Shown: positions 23,582 to 30,919 of the stretch, piece after piece
How the letters are laid out: the number at the start of each line of letters is the position of its first letter
Position numbering within the stretch: the stretch's first letter is position 1
Assembly: GCA_040512755.1 (NCBI GenBank)
Contig: JBEVEP010000163.1
Coordinates: 1-37,313, forward strand
Source: JBEVEP01 sp040512755
Lineage (GTDB): Bacteria; Pseudomonadota; Alphaproteobacteria; Rhizobiales; Rhizobiaceae
Direction of reading: 5' to 3'
DNA: 37,313 nucleotides
Position numbers and translations under genes: made by a program
Notes under the pieces: model-generated
Databases searched by the model: none
The model's input: the letters and a program-made list of their open reading frames with translations, nothing else
Told to the model about the DNA's origin: nothing

Positions 23582-23920
23582 TCAGCCCAAACGCTCGACA
23601 TAGACTTTGATCCTCCCGCCGCATGACAGACCGACTCGCCATGCGGTCTCGTCAGCCACACCGAACTCGATCATTTTTGGTTCGCCGCTTTCGATGATGT
23701 CGACCGCCTCGGCAACCACGGCTCCTTCTACGCACCCGCCTGAAACCGAACCGTGAAAGTTGCCCTCCTGATCGATCACCAGGTGGCTGCCGACCGGTCG
23801 CGGCGCGGAGCCCCAGGTTTCCACGACCGTGGCGATGGCGACGGCTTTCCCGTCATTCATCCACTTTTCCGCGATGATCAGCGGGTCGTGCACTTCAGCA
23901 AGGTTGCCTGGACTATTCAT
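23582..23920 (-). CDS. XdhC/CoxI N-terminal-domain protein
   Basis: A 112-residue single-domain protein from ATG 23920, with AAGGAG about seven bases upstream. The sequence VAIATVVETWGSAPRPVGSH, HLVIDQEGNFHGSVSGGCVE, GAVVAEAVDIIESGEPK and WRVGLSCGGRIKVYVE is the complete XdhC_CoxI N-terminal domain, including the conserved SGGC and SCGG cysteine motifs thought to handle sulfur and the cofactor. It works with the Rossmann-domain partner encoded immediately downstream. In CO-dehydrogenase clusters the equivalent genes are called coxI and coxF. Confidence 0.9.
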   Translation of the reverse strand: MNSPGNLAEVHDPLIIAEKWMNDGKAVAIATVVETWGSAPRPVGSHLVIDQEGNFHGSVSGGCVEGAVVAEAVDIIESGEPKMIEFGVADETAWRVGLSCGGRIKVYVERLG

Positions 23921-23947
23921 CGTAAATCTCCTTGCCAACGAATATGG

Positions 23948-25198
23948 CTATGCCGCGCGCCGCTTGCCAAGCCCCAGCCATAGTCTCGGATCGGTTTTGC
24001 GGGGCGATGTCGATCCGAGCGCCGCACAAAGATCACGCAATGCGTTCAGATTGTGAACCGAACGGAACTCATCGACGTGCGGCAGCATCGCCCTAACCCC
24101 GCGCGCTCGGGCCTCGAACCCATCAAAGCGAAGTAGGGGGTTGAGCCAAATCAAGCGCCGGCAAGACTTCTTCAGCCGCTCCATCTCCTCGCTGAGACCG
24201 GTGATGTCGTCTCGTTCCAACCCATCGCTGATCAGCAAAACAACAGCCCCTTGGCCGAGCACACGGCGCGACCATAGCCGGTTGAACTCGTGAAGCGCAT
24301 CGCCGATCCGGGTACCGCCCGACCAGTCCTTCACAGCGATCGAGCAGTTCGCCAACGCTTCATCGGGATCGCGATGCCGCAATTGCCGGGTCAAGTTGGT
24401 CAGCCGGGTACCGAAAACGAACGTATGAACACGCCTCCTATTTTCGGTCAACGCGTGCAGGAAGTGCATGAAAATGCGTGTGTACTGGCTCATCGATCCC
24501 GAAATGTCAGCGAGTATAACAAGCGGCGGATGCACCTCCCGAGGCGAGCGGAATTTCGGCAGGATGAGTTCCCCGCCGGTCCGCAGCGCGGAGCGCATCA
24601 TGGCGCGCGGGTCGGCGCGCAGCCCGTGCGGATTCGGGCGAAACCGGCGTGTGCGCACGAGGTCGAACGGAAGGCGCAGTTCCGCAATCGCGCGCTTGGC
24701 GTCGGTGATCTCGCCCGCCGTCATCTGCGCAAAATCCTTCGTTCTCAACACCTCGTTGCCGGAGAACGTGAAGCGAGCGTCTACTTCGATTTCCGGAGCC
24801 TGCTGCAAAGGTCGCTGCTTTTCATGGCCTTCGAACATCGCCCGCGCGACGCGTGCTTCTGCCGCTCGCGGCCTTGCCTTTTCGCGATTGTCCAGCGCGA
24901 TTGGCGAAAACATCGCCAGCATCTTTTCGATCAGTTCACGGGATTTCCAGAAGAGCCGGAACGCCTCATCGAACGTCGCGTGATCCTCACGTCTGCTCAC
25001 AAGCACCGCATGCAGCGTCCAGTAAAAGTCATCGCGACTGCCGATCCCAGCCGTCAGCACTGCGGTGATGGCATCCTTGACCACCGCCGGTCCAACGCGC
25101 ATGCCAGCCTTTCTCAGCGTGCGCGCGAAGTAGACGATGTTGTCGGCAATCCGTCCGTCCGGATTGGCGGCACTTTGGTTTGAAGGCAAGGCCGGCAT
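23948..25198 (-). CDS. VWA-domain protein, CoxE-like
   Basis: A 416-residue cytoplasmic protein. Residues about 15-200 are the charged, helical CoxE-type region (RIADNIVYFARTLRKAGMRV, then HAVLVSRREDHATFDEAF, RLFWKS). The von Willebrand A domain follows, with an intact MIDAS site in LVILADISGSMSQYTR (D231, S233, S235) and WSGGTRIGDALHEFNR with SDGLERDD. CoxE partners the MoxR-type AAA ATPase CoxD to mature the metal centre of CO dehydrogenase-type molybdenum hydroxylases. The MoxR gene lies nine bases upstream. There is no signal peptide. Confidence 0.9.
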   Translation of the reverse strand: MPALPSNQSAANPDGRIADNIVYFARTLRKAGMRVGPAVVKDAITAVLTAGIGSRDDFYWTLHAVLVSRREDHATFDEAFRLFWKSRELIEKMLAMFSPIALDNREKARPRAAEARVARAMFEGHEKQRPLQQAPEIEVDARFTFSGNEVLRTKDFAQMTAGEITDAKRAIAELRLPFDLVRTRRFRPNPHGLRADPRAMMRSALRTGGELILPKFRSPREVHPPLVILADISGSMSQYTRIFMHFLHALTENRRRVHTFVFGTRLTNLTRQLRHRDPDEALANCSIAVKDWSGGTRIGDALHEFNRLWSRRVLGQGAVVLLISDGLERDDITGLSEEMERLKKSCRRLIWLNPLLRFDGFEARARGVRAMLPHVDEFRSVHNLNALRDLCAALGSTSPRKTDPRLWLGLGKRRAA

Positions 25199-25207
25199 CG
25201 CGCTCGC

Positions 25208-26131
25208 CTATTCCGCAGCCGAAAGCTCGGCCTTGACTTCATTCAGAATGCGGCGACCCTCGCCCTGCTCTATCCGGGAAATGTCGTCCTGATATTTCAG
25301 TATGACGCCGATCGTGTCCGAGACCGTTTCGGGATCGAGGGCCACCTTGTCGAGTTCCGTCAAGGCCCCTGCCCAATCGATCGTCTCCGCCACGCCAGGC
25401 ACCTTGAACAACTCGATCTCGCGCAGCTTCTGGATGAAACGCACGACCTCGGCAGAAAGACGCTGATTGGCATCCGGAACCTTGCGGCGAACGATTTCGA
25501 GCTCGCGCTTGGCATCCGGGTAGTCGACCCAATGGTAAAGGCAGCGCCGCTTCAGCGCGTCGTGAATTTCCCGGGTCCGGTTGGTGGTGATGATGACGAT
25601 CGGCGCCTCTTCCGCGCGGATTGTGCCGAGTTCCGGTACTGTCACCTGAAAGTCGGACAGGATTTCGAGAAGGAACGCTTCGAAAGCTTCGTCGGTGCGG
25701 TCGAGTTCGTCGATAAGGAATACCGGTGCGGCGCCCTTCTTTCCGGTCAGTGCATCAAGCACCGGTCGCCGGATGAGGTACTTTTCCGAGAAGACGTTCT
25801 TCTCCATGTCCTTGCGGTCAACCTGGCCCGCCGCCTCCTCCATGCGGATTTCGATCATTTGCGCGGCATAGTTCCACTCATAAACTGCCGATGAAACGTC
25901 GAGCCCTTCATAGCATTGCAGTCTGATCAACCGGCGTCCCAGCGCCTCGGCCAACACCTTGGCGATTTCCGTCTTGCCGACGCCGGCTTCCCCTTCAAGG
26001 AAAAGCGGTCGGCCCATTCTGAGACTGAGAAACAACACGGTTGCCAGCGCCCGATCGGCTACGTAGTCAGCGCTGGTGAGCAATGCCAGCGTCTCGTCAA
26101 TCGATTGCGGCACCGGGCGCGGATCAGACAT
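25208..26131 (-). CDS. MoxR-family AAA+ ATPase, CoxD-like
   Basis: A 307-residue MoxR ATPase. Walker A is GEAGVGKTE (47-55), Walker B is VFLIDELDRTDEAFEAF, sensor 1 region IVIITTNRTREIHDALKRRC and the MoxR-type C-terminal lid ELFKVPGVAETIDWAGAL. MoxR ATPases work with VWA proteins as metal-centre insertion chaperones; CoxD is the version for copper-sulfur/molybdenum centres of CO dehydrogenase. ATG 26131 has GGAGAAGAT directly before it. The flavin reductase gene ends 29 bp upstream on the same strand. Whether this cluster serves a CO dehydrogenase or another Mo hydroxylase cannot be decided here, as no structural subunit is present. Confidence 0.93.
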   Translation of the reverse strand: MSDPRPVPQSIDETLALLTSADYVADRALATVLFLSLRMGRPLFLEGEAGVGKTEIAKVLAEALGRRLIRLQCYEGLDVSSAVYEWNYAAQMIEIRMEEAAGQVDRKDMEKNVFSEKYLIRRPVLDALTGKKGAAPVFLIDELDRTDEAFEAFLLEILSDFQVTVPELGTIRAEEAPIVIITTNRTREIHDALKRRCLYHWVDYPDAKRELEIVRRKVPDANQRLSAEVVRFIQKLREIELFKVPGVAETIDWAGALTELDKVALDPETVSDTIGVILKYQDDISRIEQGEGRRILNEVKAELSAAE

Positions 26132-26160
26132 ATCTTCTCCGGAAGGATCGGCAGCGTGCG

Positions 26161-26655
26161 TCAGAGCGCGTGATAGCCACGATCATGATAGAGCAGCGGT
26201 CTCAAATTATCGCCGATGCGCAGACCTGTCACCTTGCCAAAAAGAACACGATGCGTGTGCAGGTCCTTGGTGTCGATCAATTCGCAGTCGAACACTGCGA
26301 TTGCTTCCTTGAGCGTCGGCGCGCCGGTTTCGATGCTATCCCAGTGGCCGACCTTGAAGCGTTGATCCAAAGGAAGCCCCGACAGACCAGCGAAGGCGAC
26401 CGAAAGGGCCTCCTGTTCTGCAGCCAGAGTATTGAGCGCAAAGCAGCCATTGGTCACGAAGCAATCGTTATTTGGATTCTCGCGATTGAGGCAGACCAGG
26501 ATCGTTGGGGGCGAGTCGGAAACCGAACACGTGGCAATCACGGTAACGCCGCGCCTGCCGGCAGGGCCGTCCGTTGTGACGACATGGACGGCGCCGGCGA
26601 AACGCGCCATGGCATCGCGGTAGGCCTGCGGCCCGACATCGTTCTTTTTGAGCAC
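26161..26655 (-). CDS. Flavin reductase (RutF/HpaC-like)
   Basis: A 164-residue flavin reductase-like domain protein: YRDAMARFAGAVHVVTTDGP, AGRRGVTVIATCSVSDSPPT, ILVCLNRENPNNDCF, FALNTLAAEQEALS and the end HTHRVLFGKVTGL. Members reduce FMN or FAD with NAD(P)H and pass it to partner monooxygenases; this one looks closest to RutF, but rut genes are absent from the window. GTG 26655 is the start (AGGG about nine bases upstream). The upstream neighbour on the same strand encodes an acyl-CoA-dehydrogenase-fold protein that could be its oxygenase partner, while the MoxR gene follows 29 bp later. Confidence 0.88.
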   Translation of the reverse strand: MLKKNDVGPQAYRDAMARFAGAVHVVTTDGPAGRRGVTVIATCSVSDSPPTILVCLNRENPNNDCFVTNGCFALNTLAAEQEALSVAFAGLSGLPLDQRFKVGHWDSIETGAPTLKEAIAVFDCELIDTKDLHTHRVLFGKVTGLRIGDNLRPLLYHDRGYHAL

Positions 26656-26783
26656 TTACAAGACCCTGAAACCGAACTTCCACACCCGTATATAAGTTTA
26701 GGCGGGAATGCCACAAGCAGATGCGTGAGAGGCTTGCTTGACCCTTTTTGGCTCGCCAGCGTTGCAGCTCGATGCCCCGATGA

Positions 26784-26820
26784 CGCGCGGCCTTCTCATC
26801 TGTGAGTACAAGGCCGCGCG
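26784..26820. terminator. Long hairpin between the acyl-CoA dehydrogenase and flavin reductase genes
   Basis: Eleven perfect pairs, CGCGCGGCCTT / AAGGCCGCGCG, with a 15-nt loop that itself contains CTCA/TGAG. It lies 80 bp past the stop of the acyl-CoA-dehydrogenase-fold gene. No T tract follows on the minus strand, so it may be a weak terminator or an mRNA-processing hairpin that separates expression of the two genes. Confidence 0.45.
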
Positions 26821-26900
26821 TTGGTATTGCGCTCCGCCCATTCCAAATGAACCGCCTGTAGCGAGGGCGAAACCGGCTGACGGAGTGGCCAACTCAGCCT

Positions 26901-28070
26901 TCAGAAGATATTCGTCACCGGCTGACCAAGCGCCATCGCGCCGGCGTAATGCGCCTGAGGACCGGCCTGCAGCGGATGGAACCGTGCGCCCTGGATGTCG
27001 CGGAAGCACCGTTCGAGCCCGTTGGCACGATAGAATCCGGCGCCACCCGCCATTTCCATCGCCAGTTCAACCACGCGGATAGCGTTTTTGGCGACGAGGC
27101 TTCGCCCGATCATCACTTCGTTGATCGACTCGGCGGACGGATTGTTCCGCTCAACGATCTCGACCATCCACCGGTGCGCCAATTGTGCGGCACGCAGCGC
27201 CGTGTCCATCCGCCCTGCAAGTTCAGTCGTATAGATGGTTTGCCGCTTCTGCTTCGCGAGGCCGATGGCGATGTCGCGGGCGCTCTCGGCGACACCGAGA
27301 TAGACGGCATAGACAAGCGGAAAAGCGATGGTGGCGATGATCTGAAACAGCGGATGCCATTCGCCGCTCTTTCGCTTCACGGCAACGCTTGTTTCCGGAA
27401 CGAAGAGGCCTTCGATGACAACATCATCCGAACCGGTGCCCCGCATGCCGAGTGTGCGCCACGTGTTGACGATCTTCACCTCCGGAGCATTCATCGGGAC
27501 AGGAAAATGAATAACTGCATCCGGTTCGCCTTCGGACTGTACGATCGCGCCAGTCATCAGAATGTTGCCTGCCAAAGCCCCTGACGCGAACACCTTACGC
27601 GCGGAAACCTTGTACCCGCCATCGACCTTCTCGGCCTTGCCGGACCCGGCAATCCAGTCCGAGCCGCCGCTGGATAAGAGGATCAGCCTTTCGTTTGCTA
27701 CGCGTCTTAGAAGAGGTTCGACCGCGGCCACATTCTGGTGCCGCCAGCGCCATGCAGGAATGACGACCTGGTGGGTATGCATCGAAAATGCGAGCGCAGT
27801 GGAACCGCAATAGTGCGCCAATTCCCGCAACATCGCAGCCAGTTCCGAAACTTCCGCTCCGCCGCCGCCCAATTCTTTCGGGACGCCCGCCTCCACCAAT
27901 CCAGCATCCTTCAGCGCACTGTAGTTTTCAGCGACGAAGCGATCGTTTTCATCTGCCGCCGCGGCGCGAGCGGCGAATTCCGGACCCAAGGCACGAACCC
28001 TGGCGACAATATCCGTTCCGTTTGAGGCGCTATTCTCGGCCGCTTCCGCCGTACCTTTTTTTGTTGTCAT
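26901..28070 (-). CDS. Acyl-CoA dehydrogenase-fold flavoprotein, possibly a two-component monooxygenase
   Basis: A 389-residue protein from ATG 28070, with GGGAGAAC upstream. The three ACAD domains are visible: helical N-terminus (DIVARVRALGPEFAARAAAA, FVAENYSALKDAGLVEAGVP), beta domain (KVSARKVFASGALAGNILMT, TWRTLGMRGTGSDDVVIEGL, FVPETSVAV) and C-terminal helices (YLGVAESARDIAIGLAKQKR, GGAGFYRANGLERCFRDIQG, ARFHPLQAGPQAHYAGAMAL). The C-terminal style is that of the Acyl-CoA_dh_2 branch, which includes oxygenases such as DszC-like enzymes as well as dehydrogenases. A flavin reductase gene downstream and an HxlR/SCP2 regulator upstream favour the oxygenase reading, but a genuine dehydrogenase is possible. 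No substrate can be named. Confidence 0.85.
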   Translation of the reverse strand: MTTKKGTAEAAENSASNGTDIVARVRALGPEFAARAAAADENDRFVAENYSALKDAGLVEAGVPKELGGGGAEVSELAAMLRELAHYCGSTALAFSMHTHQVVIPAWRWRHQNVAAVEPLLRRVANERLILLSSGGSDWIAGSGKAEKVDGGYKVSARKVFASGALAGNILMTGAIVQSEGEPDAVIHFPVPMNAPEVKIVNTWRTLGMRGTGSDDVVIEGLFVPETSVAVKRKSGEWHPLFQIIATIAFPLVYAVYLGVAESARDIAIGLAKQKRQTIYTTELAGRMDTALRAAQLAHRWMVEIVERNNPSAESINEVMIGRSLVAKNAIRVVELAMEMAGGAGFYRANGLERCFRDIQGARFHPLQAGPQAHYAGAMALGQPVTNIF

Positions 28071-28425
28071 GGCTTGTTCTCCCAAGTTCATGAGCCCTGA
28101 GGATCGCGCTACAGCGTTTGCCCGTCCAGTACAGGAAGTGAATCGCGCTGAAATAGACGATTCGAACCCCCGCCCGGCCAGATTTCTTGGCAGCCCTTCC
28201 ACCCCCGGCGCGGCTTGTGCATCGCCGATTGTTGGGAGAAAGCCGGGTCGTCATGGCTTGTTTTTCCAAGCGCGCCCTGAGCATCGCGCCGCAGCATTTG
28301 CCGGTCCAGTACAGGAAGTGAATCGCGCCGAATTGGGCGGCTCGATCCCACGCAGGCGGATTTTCTTGGCAGGCCTTCCACCCGCGGGTATCCTCCACAC
28401 ATCGCGGATCTTTGGGAGAAGCCGG
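28066..28425. repeat. Degenerate tandem duplication (2 x about 180 bp) of the divergent promoter region
   Basis: Copy A is 28066-28249 and copy B 28250-28425. Both begin GTCATGGCTTGTT and run to GGGAGAA..GCCGG, with offsets of 180-184 bp. A 23-bp core starting CCAGTACAGGAAG is identical at 28126-28148 and 28306-28328; the rest has diverged to a moderate degree. The left end of copy A is the real start of the acyl-CoA-dehydrogenase gene; the right end of copy B is the real ribosome site and start of the HxlR gene. Copy B therefore keeps a ghost of the former start (ATGACGACC, minus strand) and copy A a ghost of the latter ribosome site (28234-28245). The core contains CCAGTACAGG, an imperfect palindrome centred on GTAC and a candidate operator. 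Confidence 0.85.
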
Positions 28426-29118
28426 ATGGAAGATCGAGGAGGATACGGTCAATACTGCCCTATTGCGATGGCCTCCGAAATACTGTGCACGCGCTGGACA
28501 ACTTTGATCATCCGCGAATTGCTGTGTGGTAGCACCCGATTCAACGACCTTCGCCGCGGGGTGCCCCGCATGTCGCCAGCCCTGCTTTCAAAGCGTCTGA
28601 AGGAACTGGAAAAAGCGGGAGTCGTCGTGACCTCTCTGGGACCAAGAGGAACCTCCGAATACCGCCTATCTCCTGCTGGAGAAGAGCTCCGTCCGATCGT
28701 CACGTCGCTCGGCTTTTGGGGGCAGCGCTGGGTCGAGTCGCATCTGACCCTGAAGAACCTCGACCCGTCCCTGCTAATGTGGGACATCCGTCGCAACCTC
28801 AATCCGAATCCGTTGCCACCCGGCCGCTATACGATTCAGTTTCAATATCCGGAGTTGGCGGAAGCGCAGAAAAACTGGTGGCTGGTGATTGATGACAGTA
28901 CGGTGGATCTTTGCGGCCTTGATCCCGGTTACGAAATCAATCTTCTCATACGCTGTTCGTTGAGAACGATGACGGCCATCTGGATGGGTTTTGCAGGCAT
29001 TCCGGCGGAAGTCGCCGCCGGCCGGCTGGAACTCGAAGGCGATCGACCGGTAGCCAAGGCGATCCAGCAGTGGCTCGGCCAAAGTATGTTTGCCAAAGAG
29101 CCGCAGCCGGTATCCTGA
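28426..29118 (+). CDS. HxlR-family transcriptional regulator with SCP2-like C-terminal domain
   Basis: A 230-residue regulator from ATG 28426, with GGGAGAAG nine bases upstream. Residues about 8-105 are an HxlR winged helix: YGQYCPIAMASEILCTRWTT, LIIRELLCGSTRFNDLRRGV, RMSPALLSKRLKELEKAGVV and GTSEYRLSPAGEEL, including the N-terminal cysteine in QYCP. Ordinary HxlR proteins stop near 110 residues. Here about 120 more residues follow (YTIQFQYPELAEAQKNWWLV, then TAIWMGFAGIPAEVAAGRLE, LEGDRPVAKAIQQWL) that look like an SCP2/sterol-carrier-type lipid-binding domain. It probably senses a hydrophobic or acyl-CoA-like ligand and controls the divergent flavoprotein gene through the duplicated intergenic region. 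Confidence 0.88.
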   Translation: MEDRGGYGQYCPIAMASEILCTRWTTLIIRELLCGSTRFNDLRRGVPRMSPALLSKRLKELEKAGVVVTSLGPRGTSEYRLSPAGEELRPIVTSLGFWGQRWVESHLTLKNLDPSLLMWDIRRNLNPNPLPPGRYTIQFQYPELAEAQKNWWLVIDDSTVDLCGLDPGYEINLLIRCSLRTMTAIWMGFAGIPAEVAAGRLELEGDRPVAKAIQQWLGQSMFAKEPQPVS

Positions 29119-29214
29119 TCGAATCACGCAAAATCATCTGCAACGAAGTTCTCCGCGCTTGCTCTCAGGGTCTCAAGCGAGGCAAATCTTCCTTGCAGAT
29201 CAGGAGACCACCGG

Positions 29215-29811
29215 ATGCACAAACTTCTTTATGCCCCCGCCTCGCCCTACAGCGCCAAAGTGCGCATGGCTGCCGCCTATGCGAGTATTCCGCTGGAGGC
29301 GGTCAAGACGGATACGGCAGCGGCGCCTCCTGAACTTTTGCAAGCCAATCCTCTCGGAAAAATTCCGGTCCTGCTCACAGAAGATGGCTGCATAGTCTAC
29401 GACAGCCGCGCAATCATGCAGTATCTGAACAGGGCAAGTGGCAACCGTCTCTTCCCACGCAACCCGGATAAGCGGACAGCGGCGGAGATGCTTGAGGCCC
29501 TCGCCGACGGCATCTGCGACAGCTTGCTAGCCCACGTTTACGAGCGGCGGTTCCGGCCGGAAGAAAAAATCCACGAGCCCTGGCTCGAACGGCAATGGTC
29601 AAAGGTTGCGCGTTCATTGGACCATCTGGAAGCTGCGCCTCCGAAACTGACCGGGAAGCTCCACGCCGGGCAGATCGCGCTTCGCTCCTGCCTTGCCTAT
29701 ATGGACCTTCGCTTTCCAGGAAGCTGGCAAGCCCGTCGGACGAATCTGAAGCGCTGGGTCAAGAAGTTTGACGAGAAATTCCCTGAGCTGGCCGCCTATC
29801 TGCCTGGCTGA
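29215..29811 (+). CDS. Glutathione S-transferase family protein
   Basis: A 198-residue cytoplasmic GST. The thioredoxin-like N-terminal domain (residues 1-77) has the active-site region LLYAPASPYSAKVRMAAAYA, GKIPVLLTEDGCIVYDSRAI, with the cis-proline in IPVL and the glutathione gamma-glutamyl contact at DS. The helical C-terminal domain follows (RTAAEMLEALADGICDSLLA, then FRPEEKIHEPWLERQWSKVA, LAYMDLRFPGSW). ATG 29215 has CAGGAG about eight bases upstream. It is 96 bp after the HxlR regulator gene on the same strand and could be co-transcribed with it, but a specific substrate is not evident. Confidence 0.9.
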   Translation: MHKLLYAPASPYSAKVRMAAAYASIPLEAVKTDTAAAPPELLQANPLGKIPVLLTEDGCIVYDSRAIMQYLNRASGNRLFPRNPDKRTAAEMLEALADGICDSLLAHVYERRFRPEEKIHEPWLERQWSKVARSLDHLEAAPPKLTGKLHAGQIALRSCLAYMDLRFPGSWQARRTNLKRWVKKFDEKFPELAAYLPG

Positions 29812-29823
29812 CCCAAACGAAAA

Positions 29824-29847
29824 AAGCCGGGCGTCACCGCCCGGCTT
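29824..29847. terminator. Bidirectional intrinsic terminator
   Basis: Ten perfect pairs, AAGCCGGGCG / CGCCCGGCTT, with loop TCAC. A-rich sequence precedes it and TCCTTG follows, so it can end the GST transcript (plus) and the outer-membrane protein transcript (minus, with a TTTTTT run after the hairpin). Confidence 0.8.
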
Positions 29848-29870
29848 CCTTGCACGCGATTTTTGATCGA

Positions 29871-30533
29871 TCAGAACTTCATACCGACGCCGAACAGCAC
29901 GCGGTGGCCGCTGGAATCCGCTTCCACTTCGGTTCCGCTGAGAATGTAGTCCTGCCTGCTGAAATCGGTGTAGCGGTACTCGGCACGAGCGAAGACCTGC
30001 TGGGTCACCTTGACGTCAGCGCCGGCGCCGGCTGTCACGCCGAGCTGCACATTGCGGTCACTTTCTCCGGTTCTCCGATCAGTTATTTTGACACTCTGTG
30101 CGGCGCCACCGAGGGTTCCGTAGAGCAGGACGTCAGGTGTCACAGCCACACCGAGGCGGGCTCGAAGCGACCCATCGAAGGCGCTTTTGGATTGGACGCC
30201 ATTCTCGGTGCCTTTGTAACCACCAAAGCCGGCGTCACCTTCGATGCCGTACACGAAGCCGTTGTTCTCGAGCTGGTAACCAGCGAACCCGTTAATAAGG
30301 AAACCATCGGTATCGATCTCCAATGCCGGATCGCGTAGTTCCGTCTGGCCCGCGAAACCGTAGCCCAAGGCCAGACCTGCGTACGGGCCGGCCCAGCTGG
30401 CAACTGGCAGCGACGGCGCAGGCGCCGGCGGTTCGTCCATAACGGCGTCGGCCGCAAAGGCAGGCGCCAGTCCAAGTGCGATGAGCCCAAAAGCGGCCGC
30501 AGTCGACCGCGCGAATTTAAGGTTGGCTTTCAT
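29871..30533 (-). CDS. Outer-membrane beta-barrel protein (Omp25/Omp31-like family)
   Basis: A 220-residue outer-membrane protein. A Sec signal peptide (TAAAFGLIALGLAPAFA, cleavage before ADAV near residue 28) precedes a proline-rich linker and an eight-strand-type barrel: SWAGPYAGLALGYGFAG, GFLINGFAGYQLENNGFVYG, SLRARLGVAVTPDVLLYGTL, GGAAQSVKI, FARAEYRYTDFS and the C-terminal FGVGMKF. The final phenylalanine and alternating pattern are the usual barrel-assembly signal. These proteins are abundant structural porin-like proteins in Brucella and rhizobia. AAGGAG lies nine bases before ATG 30533. The 386-bp region upstream is non-coding. Confidence 0.92.
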   Translation of the reverse strand: MKANLKFARSTAAAFGLIALGLAPAFAADAVMDEPPAPAPSLPVASWAGPYAGLALGYGFAGQTELRDPALEIDTDGFLINGFAGYQLENNGFVYGIEGDAGFGGYKGTENGVQSKSAFDGSLRARLGVAVTPDVLLYGTLGGAAQSVKITDRRTGESDRNVQLGVTAGAGADVKVTQQVFARAEYRYTDFSRQDYILSGTEVEADSSGHRVLFGVGMKF

Positions 30534-30753
30534 TTTTCTTACTCCTTAGCCACAGTCAACTCGTGGCGTTTTCCTATGTCGACCGGCCGCCGAGCGGGAG
30601 GTGAACGGCTGCCGTGTCAGACCGCCGCAACTTCGGTTTGAATTGGGGCTGAACCAGAACCGAAAAAGGGAAAATCCTCGTCTCCATTGAGGCCAAACCG
30701 TGGCGTTGCCAATCCGCAACATCAGTGTCAGGAGAGGTTAAGAACAATCGCGG

Positions 30754-30779
30754 AAACCCGCTTGGTACAAGGGTTTTTT
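30754..30779 (+). terminator. Intrinsic terminator in the 30534-30919 gap
   Basis: AAACCC (30754-30759) pairs with GGGTTT (30771-30776), extended by TTG/CAA around GTA, and is followed by a T run (TTTTTTG). No gene on the plus strand ends nearby, and the SDR gene starts 140 bp later, so it may end a small RNA from about 30600-30750 or act as a leader attenuator. The rest of the gap shows nothing coding. Confidence 0.45.
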
Positions 30780-30919
30780 GTTCCTATATTCCCGGCTCGT
30801 TCTCCACGATCGACAAGGCGACGAGCATTCTTCAAGTGCGTACGCCACATTGCCGTCAAAAGAGCGAACAGGCTTTTACAATTGGGGCGAATTGGCGCTC
30901 AACCGGCACAGGCGAAAGC

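Noticed and set aside
24290..25183. A 297-residue open frame on the plus strand.
   Set aside because: It is fully antisense to the VWA protein gene and its translation is arginine-rich without domain features.
28150..28175. GGGGGTTCGAAT on the minus strand resembles a tRNA T-loop.
   Set aside because: The flanking bases do not form the T stem, and no acceptor, anticodon or D arm can be built around it. It lies in the duplicated promoter unit and is not kept in the second copy.
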